7,205 nucleotides of DNA from an uncultured Eubacterium sp. Lineage in GTDB: Bacteria > Bacillota > Clostridia > Lachnospirales > Lachnospiraceae. The stretch covers positions 1-7,205 of the forward strand of contig CAJTVR010000147.1 of the NCBI GenBank assembly GCA_910580075.1, given 5' to 3'. The position numbers were made by a program, and so were the translations under genes. The notes under the pieces were generated by a model. It saw only the letters and a program-made list of their open reading frames with translations. It was not told the origin of the DNA and ran no database searches. Below are positions 6,177 to 7,205 of this stretch, in pieces; position 1 is the stretch's first letter; each line of letters starts with the position of its first letter.

Positions 6177-7024
6177 CAGGACAGCCCCCTTCCCGTATAT
6201 TGGATAAACATATCCTCCAGTGTCGGTTCCTGTGAATGGATACTGATAATCTCGTCATGCGCAAAACGAATACCTGCTTCTAATTCCGGGGCCTCAATCG
6301 TTTTTTCCTGCCGCCTCCCCTGATACAAATAGCCGATTACAACGCGGTGACTGCTGTTGCGCTCTTTCAAGTTTTTTGGAGTGTCCAGTGCCTTGATTTC
6401 GCCATCCGCGATAAATGCCACCCGGTCACAGAGCAGGTCGGCATCCAGCATATTGTGGGTCGTTAGAAATACCGTTGTGCCTTTTTTACGTTCTTCCTCA
6501 ATGATCCTGCGGAACAGGACAGCTCCGGAGGGGTCAAGCCCGCTGGTCGGTTCGTCCAGAAACAGCAGCTTTGGGCTGCTGATTAGCGCCCGTGCCATGC
6601 CTGCCCTCTGCCGCATACCCTTTGAGTAGGACGAAACCGGTTTTTTCAGGAAGTCTGGCTTAAATTCCAATTCCTCCAAAACTTCCTCAATACTGCGTAT
6701 CTGCTCTTTCGGATAGAACGAAGAAAAATATTTGAGATTATCAACGGCGCTCAAATTGGCATACAGATAGGGAAACTCAAATAAGACGCCGATCTTTTGA
6801 AAAAACTCCTGCGTGTGTGCAGCGGAAATATCCTGTCCGAACAGCGACACCCTGCCGCCATGTCCTTTCAAAATCCCGGTCAGGATTTTTTGGGTCGTTG
6901 ACTTCCCGGAACCATTTGGCCCCAGAAAGCCAAATATTTCCCCATCTTCCACAGTGAAGTCCAGGCCGTGCAGTACCTGTTTGTTTTTGCCGTAGGAGAA
7001 AGTCAGATCCTTTACTTCAATCAT
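6176..7024 (-). CDS. ABC transporter ATP-binding protein
   Basis: A 282-residue cytoplasmic ATPase that energises the two permeases. Walker A is GPNGSGKST (35-43), the signature is SYSKGMRQR (132-140), Walker B is LLFLDEPTSGLD (153-164) with catalytic Glu158, and the switch histidine is His190 (TTHNM). At the Q-loop position the sequence reads GVLFEFPYLY, with Glu83 in place of the usual Gln, a change often seen in ABC-2 ATPases of the drug and antibiotic export class. About 65 residues after the core (218-282) form the accessory domain, ending in the EPTLEDMFIQYTG motif typical of these exporters. Its start overlaps the preceding 51-codon gene by four bases (ATGA), and its stop overlaps the next permease start by one base. 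It is intact. The family is certain; the drug, lantibiotic or peptide substrate is not. Confidence 0.95.
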   Translation of the reverse strand: MIEVKDLTFSYGKNKQVLHGLDFTVEDGEIFGFLGPNGSGKSTTQKILTGILKGHGGRVSLFGQDISAAHTQEFFQKIGVLFEFPYLYANLSAVDNLKYFSSFYPKEQIRSIEEVLEELEFKPDFLKKPVSSYSKGMRQRAGMARALISSPKLLFLDEPTSGLDPSGAVLFRRIIEEERKKGTTVFLTTHNMLDADLLCDRVAFIADGEIKALDTPKNLKERNSSHRVVIGYLYQGRRQEKTIEAPELEAGIRFAHDEIISIHSQEPTLEDMFIQYTGRGLS

Positions 7025-7176
7025 TCATCATCACCCCATTTCCCGTGCAGTTCCTTTTTCTTTTCCTGCTCCCGCCTGTACTGCCGCTTCATAAACTTAA
7101 TCTTGAACGGGACAGAGACTGCCAGCACCGCCGCAATCACAAGCCGCCAGTACCATTCCAAACCTAAAAACGCCAT
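7021..7176 (-). CDS. Small single-pass membrane protein leading the ABC operon
   Basis: A 51-residue protein, MAFLGLEWYWRLVIAAVLAV then SVPFKIKFMKRQ, with a charged tail ending WGDDE. A hydrophobic segment at about 11-24 follows an aromatic WYW cluster. The tail (25-51) holds 13 Lys/Arg residues, so by the positive-inside rule the C-terminus faces the cytoplasm. AAGGAGGT lies 7 bases before the ATG, an excellent ribosome binding site. The stop overlaps the ATPase start in ATGA, so expression is tied to the transporter. I do not recognise a family. It may be an accessory or regulatory subunit of the exporter, comparable in size to other small transporter-associated membrane proteins. The gene is missed by a 60-codon length cutoff. 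Confidence 0.8.
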   Translation of the reverse strand: MAFLGLEWYWRLVIAAVLAVSVPFKIKFMKRQYRREQEKKKELHGKWGDDE

Positions 7177-7183
7177 AAAAATT

Positions 7184-7191
7184 ACCTCCTT
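7184..7191 (-). promoter_or_regulatory. Ribosome binding site of the 51-codon gene
   Basis: AAGGAGGT on the minus strand, spaced 7 bases from the ATG at 7176, supports a true translation start rather than the tail of a longer reading frame crossing the window edge. The operon promoter is not visible in the 14 bases that remain. Confidence 0.8.
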
Positions 7192-7205
7192 TGTCTGTGA
7201 GGACT

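Overview
The window looks like a chromosomal stretch from a gut-type Clostridia, most likely Lachnospiraceae. This is inferred from the short-form 544-residue PtsI, strong AGGAGG-type ribosome binding sites, moderate GC content, the SDR sequence type, and repeat-rich intergenic DNA. No rRNA, tRNA, CRISPR array, intact transposase or origin was found.

Layout. Bases 1-942 hold no gene I can defend. They contain a 198-bp structure closed by 28-bp inverted repeats (22-219) and three copies, in both orientations, of a roughly 50-bp repeat with a GGCGGA-AAACTTT-TCCGCC core. A good promoter (943-971) precedes a small gene that starts after AGGAGG at 1026 but is broken by a frameshift and a stop. Its last codons run into the start of ptsI (1237-2871, PTS enzyme I). 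An SDR oxidoreductase follows 59 bp later (2931-3677), probably on the same transcript. The SDR resembles FabG and, more closely, the BaiA-type bile acid dehydrogenases, but appears to prefer NADP(H).

Bases 3678-4167 form a convergent intergenic region. It contains a minus-strand terminator, a 107-bp near-perfect palindrome that also works as a plus-strand terminator, and three tandem copies of a 44-bp unit.

Bases 7176 down to 4168, on the minus strand, hold a tightly packed four-gene operon whose promoter lies beyond the right edge. It encodes a 51-residue single-pass membrane protein missed by a 60-codon cutoff, an ABC ATPase, and two ABC-2 type six-helix permeases. The junctions are ATGA (4-nt overlap), TGATG (1-nt overlap) and a 2-nt gap, so the four proteins are probably made together as one drug- or peptide-export complex.

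I see no clear new defence or mobile system. The most interesting items are the small membrane protein fused translationally to the ABC operon, the broken small gene ahead of ptsI, the repeat families, and the BaiA-like SDR.
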